The position numbers were made by a program, and so were the translations under genes. Shown here piece by piece: positions 37,930 through 47,754 of a DNA stretch of 64,000 nucleotides. Under the pieces are notes generated by a model. That model searched no databases. It saw only the letters and a list, made by a program, of their open reading frames with translations, and had not been told where the DNA came from. The first letter of the stretch is position 1. Each line of letters starts with the position of its first letter. Origin of the DNA: Rhipidocladum racemiflorum (lineage: Eukaryota > Streptophyta > Magnoliopsida > Poales > Poaceae); the NCBI GenBank assembly GCA_036346355.1, contig CM070576.1, forward strand, positions 15,049,558 to 15,113,557. The letters are read 5' to 3'.

Positions 37930-40900
37930 TTCTCTCCTTAACAGGATTCGACTCGAATCTTACACGTCAACTCTAAAACAATGTCCACTAGGGTCTCATC
38001 TTCTTTGCGAACTCAACACACCCACGCAAAGACTCAAACAGTAGCAACGACAGCCCAAATTTCGAAATCCATCTATTAACAAGAGTGACCTGACTTAGCT
38101 TAACTAAGCACCACTTGACATGATTCCTCATTTACTTCAATCTCCTATCATGAATCATAAACTCAGAATGACACAATCATCATGAAACACATCCCTTTTT
38201 CACCATTAGTATTAAAACGGTCAACCGAGGTTCCAAACTTGAACCCCCCAAAAAGACCATTTACGCAAAACCCCATCTCTTCCAATTATTTGACCCCTTT
38301 TCACAAGGAATCAAAATTTACTAATGTCATCTTCGCACATAGCCTATATCGACCATACTTTCCTTTCGACTGCCAACCACGTTACACTTTTCATTCTATA
38401 CTCTCCTGCATAACGCACACCCAGTGGACATCTAGCTAAGACAATGTCCACGACAAAGCATTTTACATCACAATTTCTATAACATTTGCTTCCACCCAAC
38501 GATACCTTCAACCAAATACAAACCACTTACATCATCAACCTCCATCATCATCCACCCTCATACCACTAATGTCCAAAGACTCTAGCCCAAGCTAGGACCG
38601 TAACTCAAGCACCAAAACTCAATTAGCACTTTTCCCAAGAGGATGTCGCCTCACAAACAATTCACACAAACAACGAAACCCACGAGTTTAGCTCTTAGAT
38701 TATACTCAACAATAACTCGAGACCCTTCTTATTCTCACTCCTATCAATAGTGCAAAAGAAGTACGATTCTTTTGAATCCAAGTAGACCACATACAACAAC
38801 TCGAACCTCAAAGCGCCACATAACACTTTGGGAAGAACCCGATAACATTGAAAGACCACCCTTTTGCTTTTCCTAAGTCAAGCCGCAAAGGAAAACTCAA
38901 ATCTCCAATCAACGCGATACACTCCGTGATCGGGAGCACTCAAACAAATAGAGACTCCACACAATTCTCTTGACAGATGTTCTCAACAACTAAAGACAAC
39001 TCGACTCGCCTTCACCACACCCAAACTTTTCACTTTAACCAAAATCAACATCTTGGAAGAGAACTGCCACAAAACTCTCAAGAGAAAGGGAAACTCAAAT
39101 CCCTTGCATAACAAAACCAAAATACCAAAGATTTATCCATTCATTCATTTTCATGCTAGAGAGCAATGAAAATCTCGATTCATAACACGAATGCGAATTC
39201 TACAAGAGCACTCCGGATTAGTCATATGTCTCTATATGACTTTCTCACCGTCCTGGCTCAACAACTCTTTTATGCTTATAAAAACGATGGCATGAATCTT
39301 TTTCACCATTTATTCTTCATGTAACCACGATACCCATTAACTATTCACCAAGAGACTTCATTCTCCTTTTCACATGATTGACACCCAACAACATCGATGG
39401 TTGCTCAAATTCGCATAAACTACGACGGCATTAACCGAAAAATACCATATATCATCACAACCCAACAACCACTGCACGCAAAGCGCACAAAACATCGTGA
39501 TTTTAACCAAAGCCACAATGTAAGATAGCATCAACTCTCCAATCAAACATCTACGCCTAATAACCGCTACCAATTCTCTTAAAGAGAAAGGAAACACATT
39601 CCCAAAGCAGGAACATTTTACCAACAAAAACACTTATGAAACAATCATAAGATTCACCTTTTGAAACGCCGCAAAACCACACACGCTTCCCAACTCAATC
39701 CAACTCTAGTCACGATAGAATTACAATTTAAGCGCTTAACTCTGTGATTACCAAAGATAAATCGCTTGAACGCTAAAGAGAGCGCCCCACTCCAACGCTT
39801 TGGGTGTTAACCCATACTCATAGCATAGACTAAACAGATTAGCCCAAAACGGATGTCATAATCACCCAAATCCCGAGAAGTCCAACACCGTTGCACACAA
39901 GCTACAACATCCGCTTCTTGATAAAATCACTTTTCACCTGCTCATATAACCACAATTGATTATATTACCAACGAACCGTAGACCATATCTACCGTATGAC
40001 AACCAACAAGGAGAACCACGCTTCACAACTCCAAAGACAATTAACTTACCGCTTAATCCAACATAAGACGATATCAATAACTTCTTTTGGTCTACTAACC
40101 ATGACGAACCATTATTCATGCAACTTATTATCCCAAGCGTAGCACACATCTCTTTACAATTATTCCGCAGAATCAACAATTACCCTGGTATAATCCCTAA
40201 GTCACATATTCCATATCACCAGCTCATTCCACCAATAATTAATACTAACCACGCCGACACGATCTCCACTAGACATTCCTCATAAATACGGATCCTGCAT
40301 GCACTTCACAAGAATAATTCAACCTTTCCTACAATCATTCCATATATCCTCATTAATTGATTACACGAATTTTAAGTCATATTGTCGACCCACAATATTA
40401 ATCGACTCCACCAAATACAATAGGCGTAATTTCACACCATCTTCTTGCTATAACAAGTTCATCAACCAAGACATTCTATGCTAACTAATCTCAAACATCC
40501 ATTAGATTCCATAACCCGCATCACTTTGCACACACCACTAATCAACTTTCACTTTGGATCACCTCGACGCCTCGCTTAATCATCTATTATCAACACAATA
40601 TTTTAGTTTATCTTTAAACAAACAACAAATTCGCTTTAACCGAACCACTAGCTCATATCATCCGAAAACTCTAACTTCTCGTCATACACTTAACTTAAAC
40701 ATCCGCGTGAATCACGCGACCCAACTCTTAAGGAAACCAAAATTGCTCTTAAAAGAACAACACCTAAAACACCTTTCCTTCCTAAAGCTCAACCATAAAT
40801 CACAAGAGAAGTCAACTCTTAAATTCCCAAATGCCGACACGCAACTACTTCACAACTCTTGAGATCAACAACTTCCATGAAGGAAGATGGTTGCACGAGG

Positions 40901-41945
40901 AAAACCAAGCGATTAACCAAAATTTTAGGCCATAACCCCAAACTTCAAACTTTCACGAAACAAACGGTTTTTCAAAGATGAATTCCCAAGCAAGTCATCA
41001 TTGCAATCAAACACCACTTAGGCCCCAACAACAAGATCTCGCACAACACCGCAATAACTCTTTAAACTCAAAAAAGACAAACACAAGAATAAATTGAAAT
41101 CTTTCTCCGTAAAGCAACCTATCATCCACATCCTTTCCGACAAAACCTTGACACCTAAATACATGCGACTTAGATTTTTCATCGGAACTTCAATAACTTC
41201 CTTTCAAGTTGGATAATGGTAACCCAAGAATCAATCTATAAGTTTCTCTATAAGGCAAACAACAAATCAAGCAAGTCGATAAGGCGACCAAAAGAGGCGC
41301 AACTCCGAATTCTTCTTTTGTCTTCAACCAAAGAAGACAAAACCAAAACCACCAAAAGAACCATCGGTGAGTATCCAAAACCTAACACTTTTTCTTTTAT
41401 TTCAACCAACCAAAACTAACCAAAACCGCTCACAAAACGGCAAAGAAAATACTGAGGGTCAATCCACAACTCTACTACTCGACTCCAACCAACTACCCAA
41501 TCTACGGCATGTAAAGGATAATCACTCTCCCAACAGGAGGTTAAAGTCCATCGGTGATGGCACTACCCGCCACACCACAAACCCAACAATACTACAACAA
41601 TGTAAGGTGACCGAAACCCTTTCGCACCACAACCCACATAATCTCAATTGTATCAACACAATCAATTCTTTCATAAACATAGCAACATATATTACCAAAT
41701 GTAACATTCAACAACAAAGCTTAAATACAACATTTAAGCGTAAAGCAATGGTACCCATACCCATTCCTATCAGGCAACAAAGTGTGTCAAGTTTTAAATT
41801 AATTATTCCACTTACACAAGTTTTAATGTTGCTATCCTATGGCAAAGTTTTAAGTAAAACCTAAGCCATGTTTCTAGGTTATTCCACTTCATATTTTAGT
41901 TGAACCTATAGTTATGACACTAAATACACATTCCAGTGACCTACA
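37930..41945 (-). other. Non-coding interior of element E
   Basis: It starts with a decayed polypurine tract (plus strand TTCTCTCCTTAACAGGATTCG) and is alignable with A and B at several blocks, for example the PBS-proximal part around 41690-41960. No retrotransposon protein motif was seen in any frame. Confidence 0.7.
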
Positions 41946-41961
41946 GCCCGCCTCGATACCA
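41946..41961 (-). other. Primer-binding site of element E
   Basis: The minus strand reads TGGTATCGAGGCGGGC, an initiator tRNA-Met complement with small changes. The next 20 or so bases differ from A and B before recognisable LTR sequence resumes at about 41982. Confidence 0.75.
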
Positions 41962-41963
41962 AC

Positions 41964-42370
41964 TCACAAACTACACAAAATCAGACACTTCAGCTTTTAT
42001 TAAGCTCAGAATGTCCTCAAACATAGATCATGACACATTTAATACCATAATTTAAGGTAAATTACAGCAAGTAATCATTTGGAATAATTGGAAATTTTGA
42101 CAAGATCTCCTTTGTTTTTGCATGAAACTTAACAACATCGCATCATATCAAAATGTAAGACAAACGAGATATCGCTGCATGGATATCTCGCTTGTCTTAC
42201 ATTTTGATATGATGCGATGTTGTTAAGTTTCATGCAAAAACAAAGGAGATATCACAAAATTTCCAATTATTCCAAATGATTACTTGCTGTAATTTACCTT
42301 AAATTATGGTATTAAATGTGTCATGATCTATGTTTGGGGACATTCGGCTTAGTAAAAGTCGGGTGTTACA
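41964..42370. repeat. Palindromic LTR-end hairpin
   Basis: The left arm (about 41982-42173) is the U5 end of the LTR. After an 8-nt spacer (GCTGCATG, 42174-42181) the right arm (42182-42370) is its nearly perfect reverse complement, ending GGGTGTTACA at the target-site duplication. The spacer belongs to LTR sequence continuing from the right arm, and GATATC at the turn is itself a palindrome. Confidence 0.88.
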
Positions 42371-42860
42371 ATGCCAACCTCCCTTTAGAACGGACTAGCT
42401 TGAAACTCTGGCTTACCACTATAAGCCGACACCGATCACCATCGGGCCTCGAGACAAAGACACCGCCACGCCTAGAAGGGTCGGGCCGATGGGACCACGG
42501 GAAAAAGAAGGCATTAAAGGAATCTGACTAAAAGTAGCAGTGCCGCAGCCCACTAAGGATTCAAGTTAGGTTCCTGCAGCCAAGGACAGAGGGAGGCTTT
42601 CGGCTATACCCATCCTTTCCCACTCCATTCTCTTCTGGGCCGATACTCTAATGTACCAAGACCTCCAGCCCCTGAGAGCTGTCGGCCAAGCCCTAAAACT
42701 TTACTCCCATCCCATCACGTTATATCCTCGAGCCGACAAAGGGAGCCTAGGATCTCATCGCTATATCAGCCTCACTTTCTACGGTTCCTACAGGCCCTAA
42801 GAAGTACTAGTTATCACTAAGAGGAATCGGAATGAGTACCTGCGATGCGTCCATTTCAGC
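42371..42860 (-). pseudogene. Antisense ORF of the Tat element, presumed 5' exons
   Basis: On the minus strand a short frame ATGGACGCATCGCAG (42840-42854) is followed at once by the donor-like GTACTC. Further on, a frame covering about 42570-42660 reads WYIRVSAQKRMEWERMGIAE and SLPLSLAAG, reminiscent of plant-mobile-domain-type proteins in transposons. A TATA-like box lies about 100 bp upstream (42958-42964). Exon borders are not proven. Removal of element E joins this block to 34340-35500. Confidence 0.4.
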
Positions 42861-42957
42861 CGATTCTAGGAAAGGGATGATGAAAGCTTGAAGGAAAACC
42901 GACCAGAGAGGGCGAGAGCTTGAAAGCATGAAAATGACCGGAGGGAGGCCCACGATG

Positions 42958-42964
42958 ATTTATA
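42958..42964 (-). promoter_or_regulatory. TATA-like box for the antisense ORF
   Basis: The minus strand reads TATAAAT in GTGGTATAAATCATCG, about 105 nt ahead of the presumed start codon at 42854. It lies between the 3' LTR of the Tat element and the antisense ORF, where an independent promoter would be needed. Confidence 0.4.
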
Positions 42965-43123
42965 CCACAAAGGAAAAGGTGAACAAAGGGAACAGCTTTT
43001 GCATTTAAAGCGACCGAGGGTATTACTGTCGTTAATGGGGAAGTTATCGAGGAGAATTTTAAGCGATGTCGATTCTAGAGAAAAGTCGATATTGTTTTTG
43101 GAAAGACAACCAAGTTATCTTTC

Positions 43124-43133
43124 AAAACGGGGG
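43124..43133 (+). other. Polypurine tract of the Tat element
   Basis: AAAACGGGGG followed by CATA precedes the LTR start TGTTTGCAC. This PPT and LTR start combination is typical of Tat-lineage elements and shows plus orientation, matching pol at 9910-12058. Confidence 0.75.
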
Positions 43134-43137
43134 CATA

Positions 43138-43744
43138 TGTTTGCACAAAAATTTGGCATGTAATGAATTGAAAGAATAGATATGCTTACGATGGAAAAGG
43201 ATCAGAACCAATAAGGATTCAATCTTCAAAACGGAAAGGAATAAGACCAAAGCCGATACGGATTTTGTATCGTGGTCAAGATAGGACTCGGATCGACTGT
43301 GCCAAATAAAAGGGAACGAGCCTGAGGGAAGGGCACATCGTAAAAACATACAAACACACACTTTTACTTACGCCTTTAGTCTTTTAGTTTTTGTATCAAA
43401 CTTTCTTCTCGTAAGTCGCCAAGATCAATAAAGAGTTGCGATCGCCGATTTTGTTGTTCTTATCGACTTGTTTCCAGTGTTAAATCCACTTTGCTTGTTG
43501 CGCATCGCTTTCAAAGTCGATTTACCTCTATCTTTAGATTAGCCGATCGTTGATCTAGTTATCCTCTAATCGGCTTTCTAGCCGACGTAAAGTTAAGCCG
43601 ATAATCCCTAGTTATCGGCTTTGCTCGATTTCTCAACGCTTACCTTGTCAATTTCAGGTCAAATTGATCGCACGCTTCTTGAACCCGGTATTTGTCTTGT
43701 GTGTTTGAAGCTAAGAACCCTACTTCACGCTTTTAGCGCAAATA
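43138..43744 (+). repeat. 3' LTR of the Tat element
   Basis: This LTR of about 607 bp starts TGTTTGC and ends GCAAATA, one base from the expected inverted terminus GCAAACA. It is rich in the AGCCGAT/ATCGGC words that mark the whole host element. No second copy is in the window, so the right edge rests on the terminal inverted repeat alone. Confidence 0.65.
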
Positions 43745-45675
43745 ATATTTTTTTCCTTCTTCATTTCCTTGGTAATTTGTTGTATCGCTTCTTGTGCTAG
43801 TCTCACAGTGGAACGGAGGTCGGCCTACGCTTTAGCCATCGTTACGAGTAGTCTCACAGTGTCTTGATGTGTTTCCCATTGGCCGTGGTGTTTGTTCTTC
43901 TATTAGCGTGGGCTCTCGTGGCAGGTCATGTTGCTACACTGAGAAAGAGGAAGTGAGAAAAGAGACTGTGGTTCTCTTGTACAAAAGACGACATGATCAC
44001 TCAAAACAACGTAAATAGTGATAGAGTGTGAGAGTAAAATGTAATAAAAATAATATAAAATAGTTAGAGCAATGATTTTATAGACTAACTATTAGAGATG
44101 TTGTCTGTGTTGTTTCTAGTTGACTCGGAATTCTTAAAGACAATATTAAGTGATAGACTATTGTACATTCCCTTAGAGGCGTGGTGCTTGCAGTGTGGAT
44201 GTAGGCAGGATGCCTTGTTAGGTGTGCCCAACTGAGAAAATGAGGTATGTCTTTTTTATTTGAAAATTTCAAATGGGCATAACTTTCAAATAATGCATTT
44301 TTAAATAATTTTTAGAAAATAATTCACTAAACAGTAAAATTTTACAAAAATACACCTTTGTCGCCACTTCAAATGGCGCATGTAAGTCTCAACCATGTCG
44401 ACCAAATAAATCCACGATAAAATAATCTATCAGCTAATTGAATCGCAAGTTCGCAACAGATGCAAACCTCTCACACTATTTGAAATGATGATAAAGCTCA
44501 CACCAAATATAATGGCGACAGACCTTCCGCTGGGTGATAGGTGTATTTTTATAAAAAAATTTCAAGCAGATATTTTTATAAAATTATTTTAAAATATATC
44601 ATTTTAAAATAAATTTAAATTGCGTCGTGACGCATCATAAGGAAGAACATGAGGATGAGGAGATAAATAACATGCCATTTATTTATTTCCATTATCGCCT
44701 GTAGGCCAACTTTTGACTCGTCTCCTTGGTCCCAGACTCCCAGTTGTCTATGCTCACGTTGTAGTCAGTGATTTCGTTAGCGAGCCTATGCTCACGTGGA
44801 GGTTAGTGAAAATCCGTATAGCATATAGTTGAGAGTTAAAATGACTGTATCTCTCAAACAAAATGTCTGATTTGAAATCTGTTTAATCCATTGTGTGTAG
44901 ATAGGCAAACCAAGTCCAATGTTGAATTTATTTTACAACCATAAAATTTTACTTATTTTACATGACACATACATATGGAGCTTTCATCGTCTTCTTTTTT
45001 CAAATAATCATAGTTGTGCTGAATCGTTTGAATTTAGGGCATTAATTATACACATATGAACAGACTATAGTTGACAAACAACATATATCGCCATATGACA
45101 TGATAGCTTGCTAGCATTTTCGTGCTTACACAGTTACACATAATCAATATCTGTATACTGAAAAGAGTCGTGCAGCCAAAACGAACTACTTTGTACTGAA
45201 GATATTGTCGAGAATATATGGTTTGGAAATATGAAAATATTATGAACGAATTTGTTATAAAAATATTTCATATTTATAACTTTAATATATGAAGATAAAA
45301 GTTAGTGGTCATAGTGGATGTTGTTAACTTTGAGAAACCAAAATGTCAGTCTTTGTGATTGCCGAGAGTATAATTTAGCTTCTTCTTCTTTTGGCTAGAA
45401 GTAACATAAAACAAACGTGAAGAATAATTGGCTTGCAGCATTTACAAACATATCGCTTTCAGGAATCTTTTATGATTGCCGACAGTAATTTGTGGGTTGT
45501 CCGTAGATATATTATCTTTAATCTCGGTCACTTTTTTGAGCTACTATATTTGCAGTCGATGGTTACTGTAAAACACAATAATCAAAATTGTAATAAAACA
45601 CACATAAAAATAATAAACAAGACAAAAAAAAAATAAACCTAGGTGAAACCCTACAAAATAGAAAAACAAAAATTC
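43745..45675. other. AT-rich sequence without recognised genes
   Basis: It lies between the end of the Tat 3' LTR and the edge of the family D LTR. No open frame longer than about 70 codons and no protein motif is recognised. It may be the pre-insertion target DNA or a degraded older element. One inverted-repeat segment (44346-44550) stands out. Confidence 0.5.
44346..44550. repeat. Inverted-repeat segment, possible small DNA transposon remnant
   Basis: AAAAATACACCT (44346-44357) and AGGTGTATTTTT (44539-44550) are exact inverted copies. Inside them TGTCGCCA (44359-44366) and TGGCGACA (44513-44520) are also inverted. The flanks are very AT-rich. There is no coding sequence, and no clear target duplication was identified. 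Confidence 0.5.
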
Positions 45676-46035
45676 TGTGGGACCCCGGATCAGCTATCCG
45701 TAATCCCTCGTATTTCCTGCATTAGTCCTGCATCAAGAGCTAGTACACACACCAAATAGTGATGAATCAACAACCATATCACTAATACATATAACTAAAT
45801 AAGAACAACACCAAATAAAAGCAAAGACCTTATAGTCAAGGTTTACTCATTACGGCCTGAAAGCAGCAGTAACAACTTGAACAATCATAGCTGAAGACGA
45901 AAACACCAATGCGACTCCATCCAAATGCCCACAGTAATCGAGTGGAGAACGCTGGCCCTAGTCGTTGGAATTCCTTGATGCCTTCTTTTCACTTCGAGAT
46001 ACGATTAGAATGTAGCACGTGAGTACATAAAGTAT
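45676..46035 (-). repeat. Family D LTR, left part
   Basis: It begins TGTGGGACCCCGG on the plus strand and continues after the Copia insertion at 57304. No PBS lies beside its outer edge, so this is the outer end of an element or a solo LTR. The last five bases (AGTAT) pair with AGTAC at 57299-57303 as the Copia target duplication, with one mismatch. Confidence 0.65.
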
Positions 46036-47380
46036 CGAAAGGACCAACGATGTCGCCTAGAGGGGTGAATAGGCGGATTAAACAATCGCAGCTGAATTAA
46101 ATCTGGCCGACCGTCAATCCGGAGTTTCAGGGTATTTTATCCGGAGTCTCCGGCTTGTCCGGAGTGTCCGGTACTTTATCCGGATACTCCGGGTTAGCTG
46201 GCATGGGAGCGCGACTAAGATTACTCTAACGAGCACAATAAGAAGATAGCAAGAGCAACCTAGATCAAAAGCTAGTATGGATTTGAATTAAAGCTAAGCA
46301 AAGAGTTAGATTCAAGCTTTATAAAGACAAATTCACACAAGCTAGACTAGGAAGAAATCAAGAAAGAGAGGGACGCGATTTTTCACCGAAGTTCGGATTC
46401 TTGAAGGGAATCCTACGCCTCCGCTGAGGTGGCTCTGGCCGCACTTGAGCCGGGTCTCTTTCAACCCGCTTCCTCCCTGTTGCACAAATGCACTCACGGC
46501 TTCACTTCTTGTCTCTTTCCTTTCTGGAGGCGAGACTCGCCACAAACGATCGGGCACACCACACGCTGCTCTGGTGCTCCCGGTGACTCCTAGCCGTCTA
46601 GGAGACCTTCAACCTCTAAGAGCAACAACACCACGAAGAATCGCTTGGAGGATGAACTAGTGCTCAAGAACTTGAAATGTATGCACCTAGCACTTTGCTT
46701 CTTCCTCTCCTCACCAAATTAGATCAACAACCAAATCTCTATTGGATGCTTGGAAGGTGTTAGAGATGGCTTGAATGCTGCTATGAATTAGCTCAATAGA
46801 GATTCTAGCCGCTGGAGGGGTGTGGTGGCTTTAAATACCCTTTTGAAAACTAGCCGCTTGACTCCTTTGTACAAATCCGAGACTCGACAAATAACCCTGA
46901 TATCCTGATGGTCCTGACTTCTCCGACAAAATGTCCGACACTCCGACTCTTTGGAATTCGAGTTTTGGCCGAAGGGGTTAACCCGGAGACTCCGGACAAA
47001 ATGTCCGGATACTCCGGACAAAATGTCCAGACTCTCCGAGTTGAATGGCTCGGTTGGAATTCCTGATTTTGGAAAATGCAAGTATTTGAGTGCTAATTTG
47101 TATGCAAGTTTTGACCTTGAGCACATGCACATCCTAAAAACGATTTTCCGTCGTGATCCTCTTAATAGTACGGGTTATCCTTAAGACTCAAATTAAAATA
47201 AAAGTTACAAGTCTTCGCCTTGATGCCGCTTTGAAATTTGAAGTACATATGAGCGACCAATGTCATTCCGAGCTTGTTGTGATCTCGAGATCTACATTAT
47301 TCTTAATTGAAACATTAGATCTATTTAATTGTGTCATCATTAATCACCAAAATAAAATGAGGGGCCTAGATGCACTTTCA
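46036..47380 (-). repeat. 3' LTR of the Copia element
   Basis: Its outer edge is CGAAAGGACC (the partner has TGAAAGGACC), and its inner edge is GATGCACTTTCA. It matches 55942-57298. It carries clusters of CCGGA/TCCGG palindromes at about 46130-46200 and 46880-47040. Confidence 0.92.
46830..46838 (-). promoter_or_regulatory. TATA-like box of the Copia LTR (3' copy)
   Basis: The minus strand reads GTATTTAAA in GGGTATTTAAAGCC. It is conserved at 56730-56738 in the 5' LTR. This is the probable core promoter. Confidence 0.55.
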
Positions 47381-47396
47381 ATCTCCCCCTTTTTGG
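47381..47396 (-). other. Polypurine tract of the Copia element
   Basis: The minus strand reads CCAAAAAGGGGGAGAT immediately before the LTR start TGAAAGTGC. It is the typical primer site for plus-strand synthesis. Confidence 0.9.
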
Positions 47397-47754
47397 TGAA
47401 TTGATGACAACACAATTAAAAGCAATGGAATACAATATGAGATTGACTTAGCATAACTAAATAAAAGGTGGAGCTCCTCTAAATGTGTGCATTAGAAGAA
47501 TTGAGTGGAATCAAATGCACATGTGTTAACGAGAAATAATCAAGAGCTCCTCTAGAACAATGCATCCGAGAATACATCACAAATGACATAAGATGAACGC
47601 AATGTCATAACATGGATAAAGAGGATAACAGAGTTCACTTACAATAAAAAGCAACAATGATAAGCAACACATAGCAAGTCCACACGCGATGTAAGGTAAA
47701 CACAATAAGACAAGACCATGACAACGCATAACTAGACAAACGACGCTAAAGATA

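Larger units (their letters stand above)
35501..42370 (-). mobile_element. LARD-like element E, right LTR replaced by an inverted repeat
   Basis: The TSD ATGCC (35496-35500 and 42371-42375) brackets the element, and flanking Tat sequence continues on both sides. The left LTR (35501-37929), a 4 kb non-coding interior and a decayed PBS (41946-41961) indicate the minus strand. In place of a 2.4 kb right LTR there is only about 210 bp of its PBS-side end, followed by an inverted copy. Both outer ends of E are therefore the same (U5-type) LTR terminus. It is related to A, B and the solo LTR. Confidence 0.8.
9910..43744 (+). mobile_element. Older Tat-lineage Ty3/gypsy element, 5' part missing, hosting three nested insertions
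   Basis: The surviving pieces in order are the pol 3' half (9910-12058), an antisense extra ORF broken into four blocks (12274-13101, 24974-25374, 34340-35500, 42371-42860), a polypurine tract (43124-43133) and the 3' LTR (43138-43744). Elements C, B and E fill the gaps. Known hallmarks of the Tat lineage (Grande-like) are a duplicated RNase H and an additional ORF between pol and the 3' LTR, often antisense. Both are visible here. The gag, protease and RT core and the 5' LTR are absent, lost at the junction with element A. Confidence 0.75.
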
